Source: Sphingomonas sp. Leaf32 (GTDB lineage Bacteria > Pseudomonadota > Alphaproteobacteria > Sphingomonadales > Sphingomonadaceae). Taken from it: DNA of 64,000 nucleotides. The position numbers were made by a program, and so were the translations under genes. Positions 9,047 to 18,678 of this stretch are shown here, one piece after another. Numbering within the stretch: position 1 is the stretch's first letter; every line of letters begins with the position of its first letter. The stretch is from assembly GCF_001421765.1 (NCBI RefSeq), contig NZ_LMLA01000001.1:729199-793198 (forward strand). The letters are read 5' to 3'. The notes beneath the pieces are model-generated. The model did not search any database, was not told where the DNA came from, and saw only the letters and a program-made list of their open reading frames with translations.

Positions 9047-10197
9047 GCCATTTCCTCCAGTGCGTCGCCCAGCGCGGCGATGTCGCCCGCATCGATGTTG
9101 AGCGTCAGCGAGATGCGCAGCCGCGCGGTCCCGGCGGGGACGGTCGGCGGGCGGATGCCGCGAATGTCGAACCCGCGCCGCTGCAACGCCTCGGCCAGCG
9201 CCATCGCCCGGCCATCTTCGCCGACGATCAGCGGCAGGATCTGCGACCCGCTGACGCTCGCCCCCAGCGGCCCCAGCCGTTCGCCCGCCAGCCTGACCCG
9301 TTCGGCCAGTATTGCCCGCCGCTCCGGTTCGTTACGCAGGATACGTAGCCCCGCCCGCACCGCCGCCGCCATCACCGGGGAGGGGGCGGTCGAGAAGATA
9401 AATCCACGCGCGCGGTTGACCAGGAAATCGGTGACGACCACCGGCCCGCAGATCAACGCCCCCTCGCTGCCCAGCGCCTTGCCGCAGGTCCGCAGCGTCA
9501 CGACGTTCGGCTGCCCCTCCAGGTCGGCGGCGAGGCCCCGGCCATCGGGACCGAACACGCCGGTCGCATGGGCTTCGTCGATCAGCAGCATCGCATCGTG
9601 CCGCGCCGCGACAGTTGCCAGCGCCGACAACGGCGCGCGGTCGCCGTCCATGCTGTACAGGCTCTCGACCGCGATCCACGGGCTGCCGGTGCCGCCCTGT
9701 CGCCGCCACGCCCGGATCGCATCCTCGATCGCGTCCGGGTCGTTATGGCCGGCCGCGACCGACGGCGCGCGCGCCATCCGAATCCCGTCATGGGCGCTGG
9801 CATGGATCAGCGTGTCGTGGACGATCAGGTCGCCGCGCTGCGGCAACGTCGCCAGCAGCGCGGCATTGGCGGAAAAGCCGCTGCCGAACCACAAGGCGCT
9901 TTCGCTGCCGAAGAATGTCGCTGCTTCCGCCTCCAGCGCTTCATGTTCGGCATGGTTGCCGCGCAGCAGCCGCGATCCACCCGATCCGACCGGCACCCCG
10001 CGCGCCACGGCGTCCTCGACGGCGCAACGCAGTGCGGGCGATCCGGCCAGCCCCAGATAGTCGTTCGATGCGAAATCGCGCCCGGCGATGGGGATCAGCC
10101 GACGTCGCCGGTCGATCGCCGACAGCCGGTGCAGATCGTCGACGACGGCGCGCAATGCCGGGGGGAGGGGGGCAGGCGCCCGTTGGTCGTCCGTCAT
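9043..10197 (-). CDS. bioF: 8-amino-7-oxononanoate synthase
   Basis: A 384-residue PLP enzyme of the alpha-oxoamine synthase family that condenses pimeloyl-ACP/CoA with L-alanine. Conserved SNDYLGLAG and [12 protein letters not shown] are at the N-terminus, [10 protein letters not shown] in the middle, and the PLP lysine is Lys240 in [11 protein letters not shown]. The ATG at 10197 (MTDDQ) is preferred over an upstream in-frame start, which would add an unrelated basic tail. It is the first gene of the minus-strand biotin operon. No bioC, bioH or bioZ, which make the pimeloyl precursor, is present in the window. Confidence 0.95.
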   Translation of the reverse strand: MTDDQRAPAPLPPALRAVVDDLHRLSAIDRRRRLIPIAGRDFASNDYLGLAGSPALRCAVEDAVARGVPVGSGGSRLLRGNHAEHEALEAEAATFFGSESALWFGSGFSANAALLATLPQRGDLIVHDTLIHASAHDGIRMARAPSVAAGHNDPDAIEDAIRAWRRQGGTGSPWIAVESLYSMDGDRAPLSALATVAARHDAMLLIDEAHATGVFGPDGRGLAADLEGQPNVVTLRTCGKALGSEGALICGPVVVTDFLVNRARGFIFSTAPSPVMAAAVRAGLRILRNEPERRAILAERVRLAGERLGPLGASVSGSQILPLIVGEDGRAMALAEALQRRGFDIRGIRPPTVPAGTARLRISLTLNIDAGDIAALGDALEEMA

Positions 10198-10322
10198 TAC
10201 TCCAGTCCGCCGGCCCCATGCCGGGCGATGCCCATATCCGTCGGCCCGCAATGGCGCAAATCCGGCGCCCGTGCGTTACGCCGCCGATGGCGCGGGTCGC
10301 CGCGAGCGATTAGAAAGATTTC

Positions 10323-11588
10323 ATGGCAGATTCCGCACCCGACTCCATCGCTTCCCGTCCGCCGGTCGACCGCGCGGGGGCGACCGGTACGGCCGCCACG
10401 CCGCCGGCCGATCCGGTCGACGCGGTGATCGACGCCCCGACCGAGGAGCTGCGCCGGGACCGGTTGCTGGCCGCGCTGACGCTCATCGCCGGGATCGGGC
10501 TGGTGCTGGCGCTGCCCTTTGCGTTGCAGGCGGGCGCGCGCTTCTTCCTGCCGCTGACCGCCGCGATCGTCATCGCCATCGCGCTGGTCCCGCTGCTCGA
10601 ATGGCAGGAACGCCACCGCGTTCCCGCGCCGCTGGCCGCCTTCTTTTGCGTGATGTTGTTCCTGATCGTGGCCAACGGGGCGCTGGCATCGATCGTCGTG
10701 CCGGCATGGGGCTGGGCACAGATACTGCCCGACCGCATCGACCGCGTGCAGCACAATGTCGCGCCGCTGATCGATTTCTATGCCAGTCTGGAAAAGTTCG
10801 TGAACGGCCTGATCGCCAATGTCGCGACCGCGCCCGCCAAGCAGACCGCCAGCAGCGTCGCCCCGCCGCAGTCGCTGCTCGATCTCGTCACGACCTCGGC
10901 GCCATCGGCATTGCTGGAGATGTTCTTCGCGATCCTCGTGATCTACTTCTTCCTTGCCGGCTGGACCAATTTGCGCCGCGCGGCGATCACCGGGCGCAGC
11001 AGCTTCGGCGGCGCGATGGCGACGGCGCGGGTGATCCAGAACGTGGTTGACGATACCTCGGCCTATCTCGGCACCATCACCCTCATCAACCTGATGCTGG
11101 GCGTCGTCGTCGCAGGCGCGCTGTGGTATATCGGGATGCCGACGCCGCTGATGTGGGGCGGGATCGTCGCGCTGCTGAATTACGTCCCGTATCTGGGACC
11201 GATCTTCGCCGCGCTGCTGCTGGCGCTGGGCGGATTGATGACCTTCACCGACATATGGTGGGCACTGCTGCCCGCTGCGATCATGGTCGGCGCGCATCTT
11301 GTGGAAGCGAACGTCATCACCCCGCTGGTCGTCGGCCACCGCCTGACGATCAATCCGTTGATGATCCTCATCACACTGAGCTTCTGGGGCTGGGTCTGGG
11401 GCACGCCCGGCGCGTTGCTCGCCGTGCCGTTGCTCATCATCATCCAGACGGTGCTGAAGGGGGCCGGCAAACCCGACATCGCCGGCTTCCTGTTCGAACA
11501 CGGCACGCTGGTTCAGGACGTGCCGCCGCCGGGGCGAAATGCGGGAAATGCCAATAGCGGCGTTGACAGCCCCGGCGCGGCTCCGTAA
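10323..11588 (+). CDS. AI-2E family (PerM-type) membrane protein
   Basis: A 421-residue inner-membrane protein with about eight hydrophobic segments: a pair near residues 46-90, then a long loop, and a cluster from about residue 195 to 375. The family segments YVPYLGPIFAALLLA, GWVWGTPGALLAVPL and the HLVEANVITPLVVG region place it in the AI-2E transporter/PerM family, which covers exporters and cation:proton antiporters of mixed function. The first 45 residues are Pro/Ala-rich and cytoplasmic. It is divergent from bioF. A tRNA promoter overlaps the last codons. The substrate is unknown. Confidence 0.85.
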   Translation: MADSAPDSIASRPPVDRAGATGTAATPPADPVDAVIDAPTEELRRDRLLAALTLIAGIGLVLALPFALQAGARFFLPLTAAIVIAIALVPLLEWQERHRVPAPLAAFFCVMLFLIVANGALASIVVPAWGWAQILPDRIDRVQHNVAPLIDFYASLEKFVNGLIANVATAPAKQTASSVAPPQSLLDLVTTSAPSALLEMFFAILVIYFFLAGWTNLRRAAITGRSSFGGAMATARVIQNVVDDTSAYLGTITLINLMLGVVVAGALWYIGMPTPLMWGGIVALLNYVPYLGPIFAALLLALGGLMTFTDIWWALLPAAIMVGAHLVEANVITPLVVGHRLTINPLMILITLSFWGWVWGTPGALLAVPLLIIIQTVLKGAGKPDIAGFLFEHGTLVQDVPPPGRNAGNANSGVDSPGAAP

Positions 11589-11590
11589 AG

Positions 11591-11591
<1 letters not shown>
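11563..11591 (+). promoter_or_regulatory. Sigma-70 type promoter of the first tRNA-Asp
   Basis: TTGACA at 11563-11568, a 17-base spacer and TAAAGG at 11586-11591. The first tRNA base is 18 nt after the -10 box. The -35 box lies inside the 3' end of the AI-2E gene. The second tRNA-Asp copy has boxes at exactly the same spacing, which supports the assignment. Confidence 0.7.
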
Positions 11592-11687
<96 letters not shown>

Positions 11688-11726
11688 GGCGCATCATCGG
11701 ATGCCCATCCAGCGCCATCGACATCG

Positions 11727-11741
11727 CGGAATTTTATGCCG
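11727..11741. promoter_or_regulatory. Candidate Lrp-type operator, site 1 (oxidase gene)
   Basis: On the minus strand it reads CGGCATAAAATTCCG: the conserved half CGGCA, an AT-rich centre and a degenerate second half. It lies 111 bp before the start of the FAD-dependent oxidase. It is one of eight similar sites in this region. Confidence 0.45.
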
Positions 11742-11852
11742 GAGCGATGCTTCCGTCGTTGATCCGAACCGCGCGTCCGACCCGCCTTCCATGACATCCT
11801 GCCGTTGCCGCCATGCTAGGCGTGTCGAATCGGCGGTGGTGAAGGCAGGACC

Positions 11853-13130
11853 ATGAAACTCGCATCCTATTGGCTGGAAACCAGCCCGCGCTTTTCCGGA
11901 TCGGTCGAAGCACCGTTGCCGTCGCGGGCAAGCGTCGTCGTGATCGGCGGTGGCCTGACCGGCCTTTCCGCCGCGCGCACGCTGGCGATGCACGGCACCG
12001 ATGTGGTGGTGCTGGAAGCCGGGCGGATCGGGGGAGAAGCGTCGGGTCGCAACGGCGGACAGTGCAACAACGGCCTTGCCGGTGACCTGCGCGCGCTGGC
12101 CGATCGCATCGGTTTCGAGGCGGCGGCGCAACTCTATCGCGTATTCGACGAAGGCGTCGACCGGGTCGAGGCGATCGTCGCCGAGGAAGGGATCGATTGC
12201 GATTTTGTGCGCAACGGCAAGCTGAAGCTGGCCGACAAGCCCGAACACGCCGCCAAGCTCGCCCCGCTTGCCGATTATCTGGCGAGCACGGTCGAACCGG
12301 ACATCCGCCATGTCACCGGCGATGCGCTGGCGGCGGAGATCGGATCGCCCGACGCCTATGGCGGGCTGATCTTTCCGCGCAGCGCGTCGCTCCATGTCGG
12401 CCGCTTCGTCGTCGGGCTGGCCGAAGCCGCCGCCCGTCAAGGCGCGCGTGTCGTCGAAGGGGCGCGAGTCACCGCGATCGAACCGGGGCAGGGCGGGGGC
12501 ATGCGGGTGACGACGCCGCTCGGCACGATCGCTGCCGATCATGTCCTGCTGGCGACCGGCGCGTCGATGGACGGACCGTTCGGCTGGCTGCGGCGGCGGA
12601 TCGTGCCGATCGGCAGCTTCATCGTCGCGACCGAGCCGATGGCCCCCGATCTGGTGCGGCGGGTGATGCAGGGGCGGCGGAATGTGACGACGATGCGCAA
12701 CATCGGCAATTATTTCCGGCTGACGGCGGATGACCGGCTGATCTTCGGCGGGCGCGCCCGGTTCGCGCTGTCGTCGCCGAGCAGCGATGCCAGAAGCGGA
12801 GAGGTGCTGGTGCAGGCACTCGCCCGTCTGCTGCCGGCGGCGAAGGATGTGCCGATCGCCTATACCTGGGGCGGGATCGTCGACATGACCGCCGACCGCC
12901 TGCCCCGCGCCGGGGTGCGCGACGGGATTCATTACGCAACGGGCTATAGCGGCCATGGCACCCAGATGTCGGTGGCGATGGGCGAACGCATGGCGCGCAC
13001 GATTCTGGGCGAGGCGGGGCTGAACCCGCTGGCCGATCTGGCATGGCCCGCCATTCCCGGCCATTTCGGCAAGCCATGGTTCCTGCCGCTGGTCGGCGCG
13101 TGGTATAAATGGAAAGACATGCGGGGCTGA
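11853..13130 (+). CDS. FAD-dependent amine/amino-acid oxidase (PuuB/OrdL-like, DAO family)
   Basis: A 425-residue flavoprotein. The N-terminal Rossmann motif VVVIGGGLTGLSAARTLA (about residues 28-45) binds FAD, and GGEASGRNGGQCNNG matches the gamma-glutamylputrescine oxidoreductase subgroup. The C-terminal GYSGHGTQMSVAMGE is the second FAD contact. Such enzymes oxidise an amine or N-substituted amino acid to an aldehyde or imine with release of peroxide. It is the first gene after the left tRNA-Asp, has its own candidate operator, and precedes an oligopeptide-type ABC importer. The true substrate is unknown; no puuA or puuD partner is present. Confidence 0.85.
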   Translation: MKLASYWLETSPRFSGSVEAPLPSRASVVVIGGGLTGLSAARTLAMHGTDVVVLEAGRIGGEASGRNGGQCNNGLAGDLRALADRIGFEAAAQLYRVFDEGVDRVEAIVAEEGIDCDFVRNGKLKLADKPEHAAKLAPLADYLASTVEPDIRHVTGDALAAEIGSPDAYGGLIFPRSASLHVGRFVVGLAEAAARQGARVVEGARVTAIEPGQGGGMRVTTPLGTIAADHVLLATGASMDGPFGWLRRRIVPIGSFIVATEPMAPDLVRRVMQGRRNVTTMRNIGNYFRLTADDRLIFGGRARFALSSPSSDARSGEVLVQALARLLPAAKDVPIAYTWGGIVDMTADRLPRAGVRDGIHYATGYSGHGTQMSVAMGERMARTILGEAGLNPLADLAWPAIPGHFGKPWFLPLVGAWYKWKDMRG

Positions 13131-13134
13131 GGGG

Positions 13135-13149
13135 CGGCATATTCTGCCG
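13135..13149. promoter_or_regulatory. Candidate Lrp-type operator, site 2 (ABC importer)
   Basis: CGGCATATTCTGCCG: perfect 5-bp arms CGGCA/TGCCG around TATTC. It lies five bases after the oxidase stop and 142 bp before the start of the substrate-binding protein gene, so it is placed to control the importer operon. Confidence 0.6.
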
Positions 13150-13291
13150 GGCGAATACGTGCCGAACGGTGCCGGTACGTGTCGTCAGTGCAAATTCGGC
13201 ATGGCTTGCAGCCCGCTTCGCTTATTCTGCTGCGACCAACATGGGGGATCGGCATGGCGCGATGCGGCACAGGATCGGGACGGACAGCGCG

Positions 13292-14830
13292 ATGAGCGAC
13301 GCGGCGTTCGACCTGTCGCGCCGTATGCTGCTGGGGGGCATGGCTGCCGGGCTGCTGCCCGCCACGCTCGACGCCGCCGTGCCGCCCACGCCCCGGCGCG
13401 GCGGATCGATCCGGGTGGCCAGCATCGCCAGCTCGACCGCCGATACGCTGGACCCGGCCAAGGGCGGGCTGTCGACCGACTATATGCGGCATTATATGCT
13501 CTATAGCGGGCTGACCCAGTTCGACGGGCAGTTGCGGGCGCGCCCGGCCCTGGCCGAACGGATCGAGACGCGCGACAATATCGATTGGCATATCCGGCTG
13601 CGGCGCGGCGTCACCTTTCACAACGGCAAGACGCTGGCCGCGCGCGACGTGGTGCACTCGCTGCTGCGGCACAAGGACCCGGCAACGGGATCGAAGGTCG
13701 CGACGATCGTCGAACAGTTCCACGGCGCCCGCGCCACCGGACCGCTCGATGTCCATCTGCGCCTGACCGGACCCAATCCCGAACTGCCCGCGATTCTCGC
13801 CCAGTCGCATTTCCTGATCGTCGATGCCGACGCACGCAGCTTCGCGACCGCCAACGGGACCGGCCCCTACACGCTGGCCGCGTTCCAGCCGGGCATCCGC
13901 ACCATCGTCCAGCGCAACCCGAACTATTGGAAGCCGGGGCGCCCCTATCTCGACCGGATCGAACTGATCGCCATTCCGGACGAGATTTCGCGGGTCAACG
14001 CGCTGCTGTCGGGCGATGTCCAGGCGGTGATCGCGGTCAGCCCGGGATCGGTCAAGCGCGTGCGCGCGACCGGCAGCCACGACGTTCTCGAAACCCCGTC
14101 GGGCCTCTACACCGATCTGGTCATGCGGCGCGACAATCCGACGACCGCCGGCGCGGACTTCATCCTCGCGATGAAGCATCTGTTCGACCGCGAACTCATC
14201 AAGCGCGCGCTGTTCCGTGGGTTCGCGACCATCGCCAACGATCAGCCGCTGCCGCCCTTCCACCCGATGTTCAACCCGACCGTGCCGCAGCGGCATTTCG
14301 ACCTCGACCGTGCGCGCTTTCATCTGCGCAAGGCGGGGCTGATCGGCGCGCGGATGCCGGTCTATGTCTCGCCCGCCGCCAACCAGTCGGTCGACATGGG
14401 ATCGATCCTGCAGGAACATGCCGCGCAGGTCGGGCTGAACCTCGCGATCAACCGGGTGCCGAGCGACGGATACTGGTCGACGCACTGGATGAAGCACCCG
14501 CTGACCTTCGGCAACATCAACCCGCGACCGACCGCCGACCTGACCTTCAGCCTGTCCTTCGCGTCCAGTTCGCCGATGAACGAGGCGGGGTGGCACAGCG
14601 CGCCGTTCGACCGGTTGCTGGCGGAAGCGCGGGCGAGCGTCGATCCGGCGCGGCGCAAGATGCTGTACGGTGATATGCAGACCGTCATCAACCGCCACGG
14701 CAGTCTGGTCATTCCGGCGTTCATCACGCTGCTCGACGGCATCGACCGGCGGCTGAAGGGGATGCGGCCGATCCCGCTCGGCGGTCTGATGGGCTATGCC
14801 TTTGCCGAACATGTCTGGTGGGACGCATGA
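13292..14830 (+). CDS. ABC importer substrate-binding protein, peptide/opine type (SBP_bac_5)
   Basis: A 512-residue periplasmic solute-binding protein of the DppA/OppA family. The start at 13292 gives a twin-arginine-like signal (DLSRRMLLGGMAAG, ending near DAAVP), which favours Tat export. The mature part opens with GGSIRVAS and contains the family's Trp/Tyr-rich recognition region (NPNYWKPGRPYLDRIELI). It is the first gene of a four-gene operon in which every following start overlaps the previous stop. Together these encode a complete importer for peptides, opines or similar amines. Ligand identity cannot be read from the sequence. Longer in-frame starts upstream would hide the signal and are rejected. 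Confidence 0.88.
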   Translation: MSDAAFDLSRRMLLGGMAAGLLPATLDAAVPPTPRRGGSIRVASIASSTADTLDPAKGGLSTDYMRHYMLYSGLTQFDGQLRARPALAERIETRDNIDWHIRLRRGVTFHNGKTLAARDVVHSLLRHKDPATGSKVATIVEQFHGARATGPLDVHLRLTGPNPELPAILAQSHFLIVDADARSFATANGTGPYTLAAFQPGIRTIVQRNPNYWKPGRPYLDRIELIAIPDEISRVNALLSGDVQAVIAVSPGSVKRVRATGSHDVLETPSGLYTDLVMRRDNPTTAGADFILAMKHLFDRELIKRALFRGFATIANDQPLPPFHPMFNPTVPQRHFDLDRARFHLRKAGLIGARMPVYVSPAANQSVDMGSILQEHAAQVGLNLAINRVPSDGYWSTHWMKHPLTFGNINPRPTADLTFSLSFASSSPMNEAGWHSAPFDRLLAEARASVDPARRKMLYGDMQTVINRHGSLVIPAFITLLDGIDRRLKGMRPIPLGGLMGYAFAEHVWWDA

Positions 14831-15810
14831 GCGCCGCCGCGACGCCGCGATCCGGCTGGGCGGTGCCGCTGCGGCTGATCGCGAAACGGACCGGCATGGC
14901 GCTGGTCACGCTGCTGCTGGTCTCCGTCGTCATCTTCGCATTGAGCGCGATGCTGCCCGGCGACGCCGCCGAGGAGGCGTTGGGGCAGGGTGCGACCCAG
15001 GCGCAGGTGGAAGCGCTGCGGCAGGAAATGGGGCTCGATCGCTCCGGTCCCGTCCGATATGCCAACTGGCTGGGCGGGCTGCTGGTAGGCGATCCCGGCC
15101 AGTCGATGATCGCGCACAAGCCGGTGGGGGAGATCATCGCCGAACGGTTGCCCAACACGCTGACCCTGGCGTGGCTGACGGCGCTGATCGCGGTGCCGGT
15201 CGCCTTTGCCATCGGCATGGCGAGCGCGGTTGCGCGGGGGCGGCGGCTCGATACCGGGCTGAACCTGACGATGCTGGCGATGGTCGCGCTGCCCGAATTC
15301 CTGGTCGCGACGATCGCGGTGCTGGTGTTCGCCGTCGAACTGCGCTGGCTGCCGTCGATCACGCTGATCCGCCCGGATCAGAGTTGGCCCGATTTCCTGC
15401 GCAGCTACGCGCTGCCGGTCCTGTCGCTGGCGGTGGTCGTCATTGCCCAGATGGCGCGGATGACCCGCGCGGCGATCATCGCCGAACTCGACCGTCCGTA
15501 TATCGAAATGGCGCGGCTGAAGGGGGTGGGGTCGGTCCGGCTGATCTTCGTCCATGTCCTGCCCAACGCGATCGGGCCGATCGTGAATGCCATGGCGCTC
15601 AGCCTGTCCTACCTGCTGGGCGGCGCGATCATCGTCGAAACCATCTTCAATTATCCGGGACTTGCCAGTCTGATGGTCAATGCCGTGACGTCCCGCGACA
15701 TGCCGCTGCTGCAGGCATGCGCGATGATCTTCTGCGCCACCTACCTGCTGCTGATGCTGATCGCCGACGTGATCGCGATCCTCGCCAATCCGCGACTGCG
15801 CCACGGATGA
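14827..15810 (+). CDS. ABC importer permease, DppB type
   Basis: A 327-residue inner-membrane permease with about six hydrophobic segments. The N-terminal segment KRTGMALVTLLLVSVVIFAL and the EAA-type loop EMARLKGVGSVRLIFVHVLP (about residues 225-245), which contacts the ATPase, are typical of DppB/OppB. The ATG at 14827 overlaps the preceding stop (ATGA). A GTG three codons earlier is in frame but not needed. It pairs with the DppC-type protein that follows. Confidence 0.9.
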   Translation: MSAAATPRSGWAVPLRLIAKRTGMALVTLLLVSVVIFALSAMLPGDAAEEALGQGATQAQVEALRQEMGLDRSGPVRYANWLGGLLVGDPGQSMIAHKPVGEIIAERLPNTLTLAWLTALIAVPVAFAIGMASAVARGRRLDTGLNLTMLAMVALPEFLVATIAVLVFAVELRWLPSITLIRPDQSWPDFLRSYALPVLSLAVVVIAQMARMTRAAIIAELDRPYIEMARLKGVGSVRLIFVHVLPNAIGPIVNAMALSLSYLLGGAIIVETIFNYPGLASLMVNAVTSRDMPLLQACAMIFCATYLLLMLIADVIAILANPRLRHG

Positions 15811-16634
15811 GCAGCGGCGGGATGCTGCGCCGGGTCCGGGCGTTGTCGCCGGCGGGGCGGTTCGGCCTGGCGGTCGTGCTGTTCTGGATCATCGTTGCCT
15901 TGATCGGGCCGTGGCTCGCACCCTATCCCGAGGGTGCCTTTGTCAGCGAGGATGTGTTCGCCGGGGCCGGCCGCGATTTCTGGCTGGGCAGCGACTATCT
16001 GGGACGCGATGTCTTCAGCCGGTTGCTGACCGGGGCGCGTTTCACCGTGCTGCTGGCGGCGGCGGCGGTGTGCATCGCCTGCACGGTCGGCACCGGGCTG
16101 GCGCTGACCGCCGCCGTCGCGCCGCGCTGGCTGGACGAACTGCTCTCGCGGGCGATGGATACGCTGATCTCGATCCCGTCCAAGATCCTCGCGCTGGTCC
16201 TGGTCGCGGTGTTCGGCTCGTCGCTGGTCCTCCTGACGCTGATCGTCGCCTTCACCTATATCCCCGGCAATTTCCGCATCGCCCGGGCGCTGGCGGTGAA
16301 CCTCGCCCGGCTCGATTATGTCGAGGTCGCGCGGGCGCGGGGCGAGGGGCGCATCCACCTCGCGCTGGTCGAGATCCTGCCGAACATGATCCGCCCGCTG
16401 CTGGCCGATGTCGGGATGCGGTTCGTGTTCATCGTGCTGCTGCTGTCGGGCCTGAGCTTCCTCGGGCTGGGCCTGCAACCGCCCGATGCCGATCTGGGAT
16501 CGCTGGTACGCGAGAATGTGACCGGGCTGGGCGAGGGGGCGCTGGCGGTGATCGTGCCGTCGATCGCGATCGCCAGCCTGACGGTCAGCGTCAACCTGCT
16601 GATCGATGCCGCGTCGCGGGGGCGGGGCAAGTGA
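15807..16634 (+). CDS. ABC importer permease, DppC type
   Basis: A 275-residue permease with about six hydrophobic segments. It has the DppC-type N-terminal helix VVLFWIIVALIGPWLAPYP, the family sequence FWLGSDYLGRDVFSRLLTGA, and an EAA loop VARARGEGRIHLALVEILPN. The start is the ATG within the ATGA overlap at 15807; a far longer open frame upstream is a shadow of the first permease. Together the two permeases form the membrane channel of the importer. Its stop overlaps the ATPase start (GTGA). Confidence 0.9.
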   Translation: MSSGGMLRRVRALSPAGRFGLAVVLFWIIVALIGPWLAPYPEGAFVSEDVFAGAGRDFWLGSDYLGRDVFSRLLTGARFTVLLAAAAVCIACTVGTGLALTAAVAPRWLDELLSRAMDTLISIPSKILALVLVAVFGSSLVLLTLIVAFTYIPGNFRIARALAVNLARLDYVEVARARGEGRIHLALVEILPNMIRPLLADVGMRFVFIVLLLSGLSFLGLGLQPPDADLGSLVRENVTGLGEGALAVIVPSIAIASLTVSVNLLIDAASRGRGK

Positions 16635-18430
16635 GCGCCGTGCCGCATGTCGAGGTGTCGGGCCTGACCGTTACCGTCCGCCGTGCCGATGGATCGCTGC
16701 TGCGCATCGTCGACGACGTATCCTTCGCGGTTCCGCGGGGCGAGGTGCTGGCGCTGATCGGTGAATCGGGGTCGGGCAAGACGACCATCGCGCTGTCGCT
16801 GATGGGCTATGCGCGGGGCGGGGCGATGCTGGGCGGATCGATCCGCGTCGGCGATGCCAGCCTGAACGGCACGGGCGACGCCTCCCTCGCCGCGCAGCGC
16901 GGTCACCGCATCACCTATGTCGCGCAGAGTGCCGCCGCCGCGTTCAATCCGTCGCGGCGGATCATCGACCAGGTGATCGAACCCGCGTTGATCCATCGCA
17001 CCGCCGACAGGGTGGCCGCGCGCGAGCGGGCGGTGATGCTGTTCCGCGCGCTGGCGCTGCCGACCCCGGAGACGATCGGCGAACGCTACCCGCATGAATT
17101 GTCGGGGGGGCAGCTCCAGCGGTTGATGGCGGCGATGGCGCTCATCACCAAACCCGATCTCGTGATCTTCGACGAACCGACGACCGCCCTCGACGTGACG
17201 ACGCAGGTGGAGGTGTTGCAGGCATTTCGCCGGGTGTTCCGACAGGAGCGGGCGACCGGCATCTATGTCTCGCACGATCTGGCCGTCGTGGCGCAGATGG
17301 CGGACCATATCCTCGTGCTGAACGGCGGACGGGTGCGCGAGCAGAATCGCGCCGCGCCGCTGCTGGCCGATCCGGCCGACGCCTATACCCGGATGCTGAT
17401 GGGCGCGGCCCACCCGGTCATCGCCGCCGGCAAGCCTGCCCGATCCGCCGCGCCGACGCCGTTGTTGTCGATCGAAGGGGTATCCGCCGGCTATGGGCCG
17501 ATCGGCGCGGATGGGCGGCCGGCCAATCCCGTCTTGTCCGACGTGTCGATCGCCATTCCGCACGGCGGTGCCGTCGGCGTGATCGGCGAATCCGGATCGG
17601 GCAAGTCGACGGTCGCGCGCGTCGTCGCCGGGTTGCTCGCCCCGACCGCCGGGCAGGTGACGCTCGATGGCAGGCCGCTTGCGCCCGGCCTGTCGGCGCG
17701 CAGCCGGGACGACCTGCGCCGTATCCAGATCGTGTTCCAGAATGCCGACACCGCGCTCAATCCCGCGCACAGCGTCGGCGATATTCTCGGTCGCGTGATC
17801 CGCTTCTATCACGGCGCGACCGGGGTGGAGGCGCGGCGACGGGTGCAGCGCCTGCTCGACCTGACGCAGTTGCCCGCCGCAGCGATCGACCGGCGTTGCG
17901 ACGAATTGTCGGGCGGGCAGAAACAGCGCGTGAACCTCGCCCGCGCGCTTGCCGCCGATCCCGACGTGATCCTGTGCGACGAAGTGACCTCGGCGCTCGA
18001 TACCGTGGTGCGTGGTGCCATCCTCGACCTGTTGGCCGAACTGCGCCGGGAACTGGGCCTCGCCTATCTGTTCATCAGCCACGACATCGCCACGGTGCGG
18101 GCGCTGTGCGACGATATCGTCGTGCTCTACAAGGGGACGCGCGTCGAAACCGGGCCGGCGGACAGCTATGCGCGCGCGCCATGGCATCCCTATACCGATC
18201 TGCTGATCGGATCGGTGCCGGAAATGCGTGCGGACTGGCTGGCGGACGCGCCTGCGCGTGTTACGCCACCGTTTGCGTATCGCGCCGAAACGTCCGGGCT
18301 GTGCCGGTTCCTGCCGCGTTGCCCGGTGGCGATCACCGGGCGTTGCGACACGCAATTGCCGCCGCTGCAGCATCTGTCGGGGGGCAGCCACATCCTGTGC
18401 CATCGCAACGAAGCCGAACTGGTCTGCTGA
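16631..18430 (+). CDS. Fused double ATP-binding protein of the Dpp-type importer
   Basis: A 599-residue protein with two complete ABC ATPase domains in one chain, equivalent to DppD and DppF joined. Domain 1 has Walker [10 protein letters not shown] (about residue 44), signature LSGGQLQRL and Walker [12 protein letters not shown]. Domain 2 has Walker [10 protein letters not shown] (about residue 318), signature LSGGQKQRV and Walker [12 protein letters not shown]. The C-terminal oligopeptide-type tail has the Cys pattern [17 protein letters not shown], a likely iron-sulfur or metal site in this family. The GTG start overlaps the permease stop. The fusion means the operon encodes the whole importer in four genes rather than five. 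Confidence 0.92.
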   Translation: MSAVPHVEVSGLTVTVRRADGSLLRIVDDVSFAVPRGEVLALIGESGSGKTTIALSLMGYARGGAMLGGSIRVGDASLNGTGDASLAAQRGHRITYVAQSAAAAFNPSRRIIDQVIEPALIHRTADRVAARERAVMLFRALALPTPETIGERYPHELSGGQLQRLMAAMALITKPDLVIFDEPTTALDVTTQVEVLQAFRRVFRQERATGIYVSHDLAVVAQMADHILVLNGGRVREQNRAAPLLADPADAYTRMLMGAAHPVIAAGKPARSAAPTPLLSIEGVSAGYGPIGADGRPANPVLSDVSIAIPHGGAVGVIGESGSGKSTVARVVAGLLAPTAGQVTLDGRPLAPGLSARSRDDLRRIQIVFQNADTALNPAHSVGDILGRVIRFYHGATGVEARRRVQRLLDLTQLPAAAIDRRCDELSGGQKQRVNLARALAADPDVILCDEVTSALDTVVRGAILDLLAELRRELGLAYLFISHDIATVRALCDDIVVLYKGTRVETGPADSYARAPWHPYTDLLIGSVPEMRADWLADAPARVTPPFAYRAETSGLCRFLPRCPVAITGRCDTQLPPLQHLSGGSHILCHRNEAELVC

Positions 18431-18678
18431 CTATCGGGCCAGCGGCACAAATGCGGCCCGCGCAAAATGGTTCCGAACGGCAGCGGACCGTGTAAGCAGA
18501 TCGTGCGCTGAACGTCATCTATTCGACATAAACGGACGGGGATGCCCATGCACACGGATGCAAATGCCATGGGGCAATTCTCATACTCCGGTTCAGCGAA
18601 GGCGCACGGAGACACGCGACAGACGTGTCCGGGACAGCAGGGGCCAACCGACGCGGCAACTTTCAAAGGGATCTTTCC

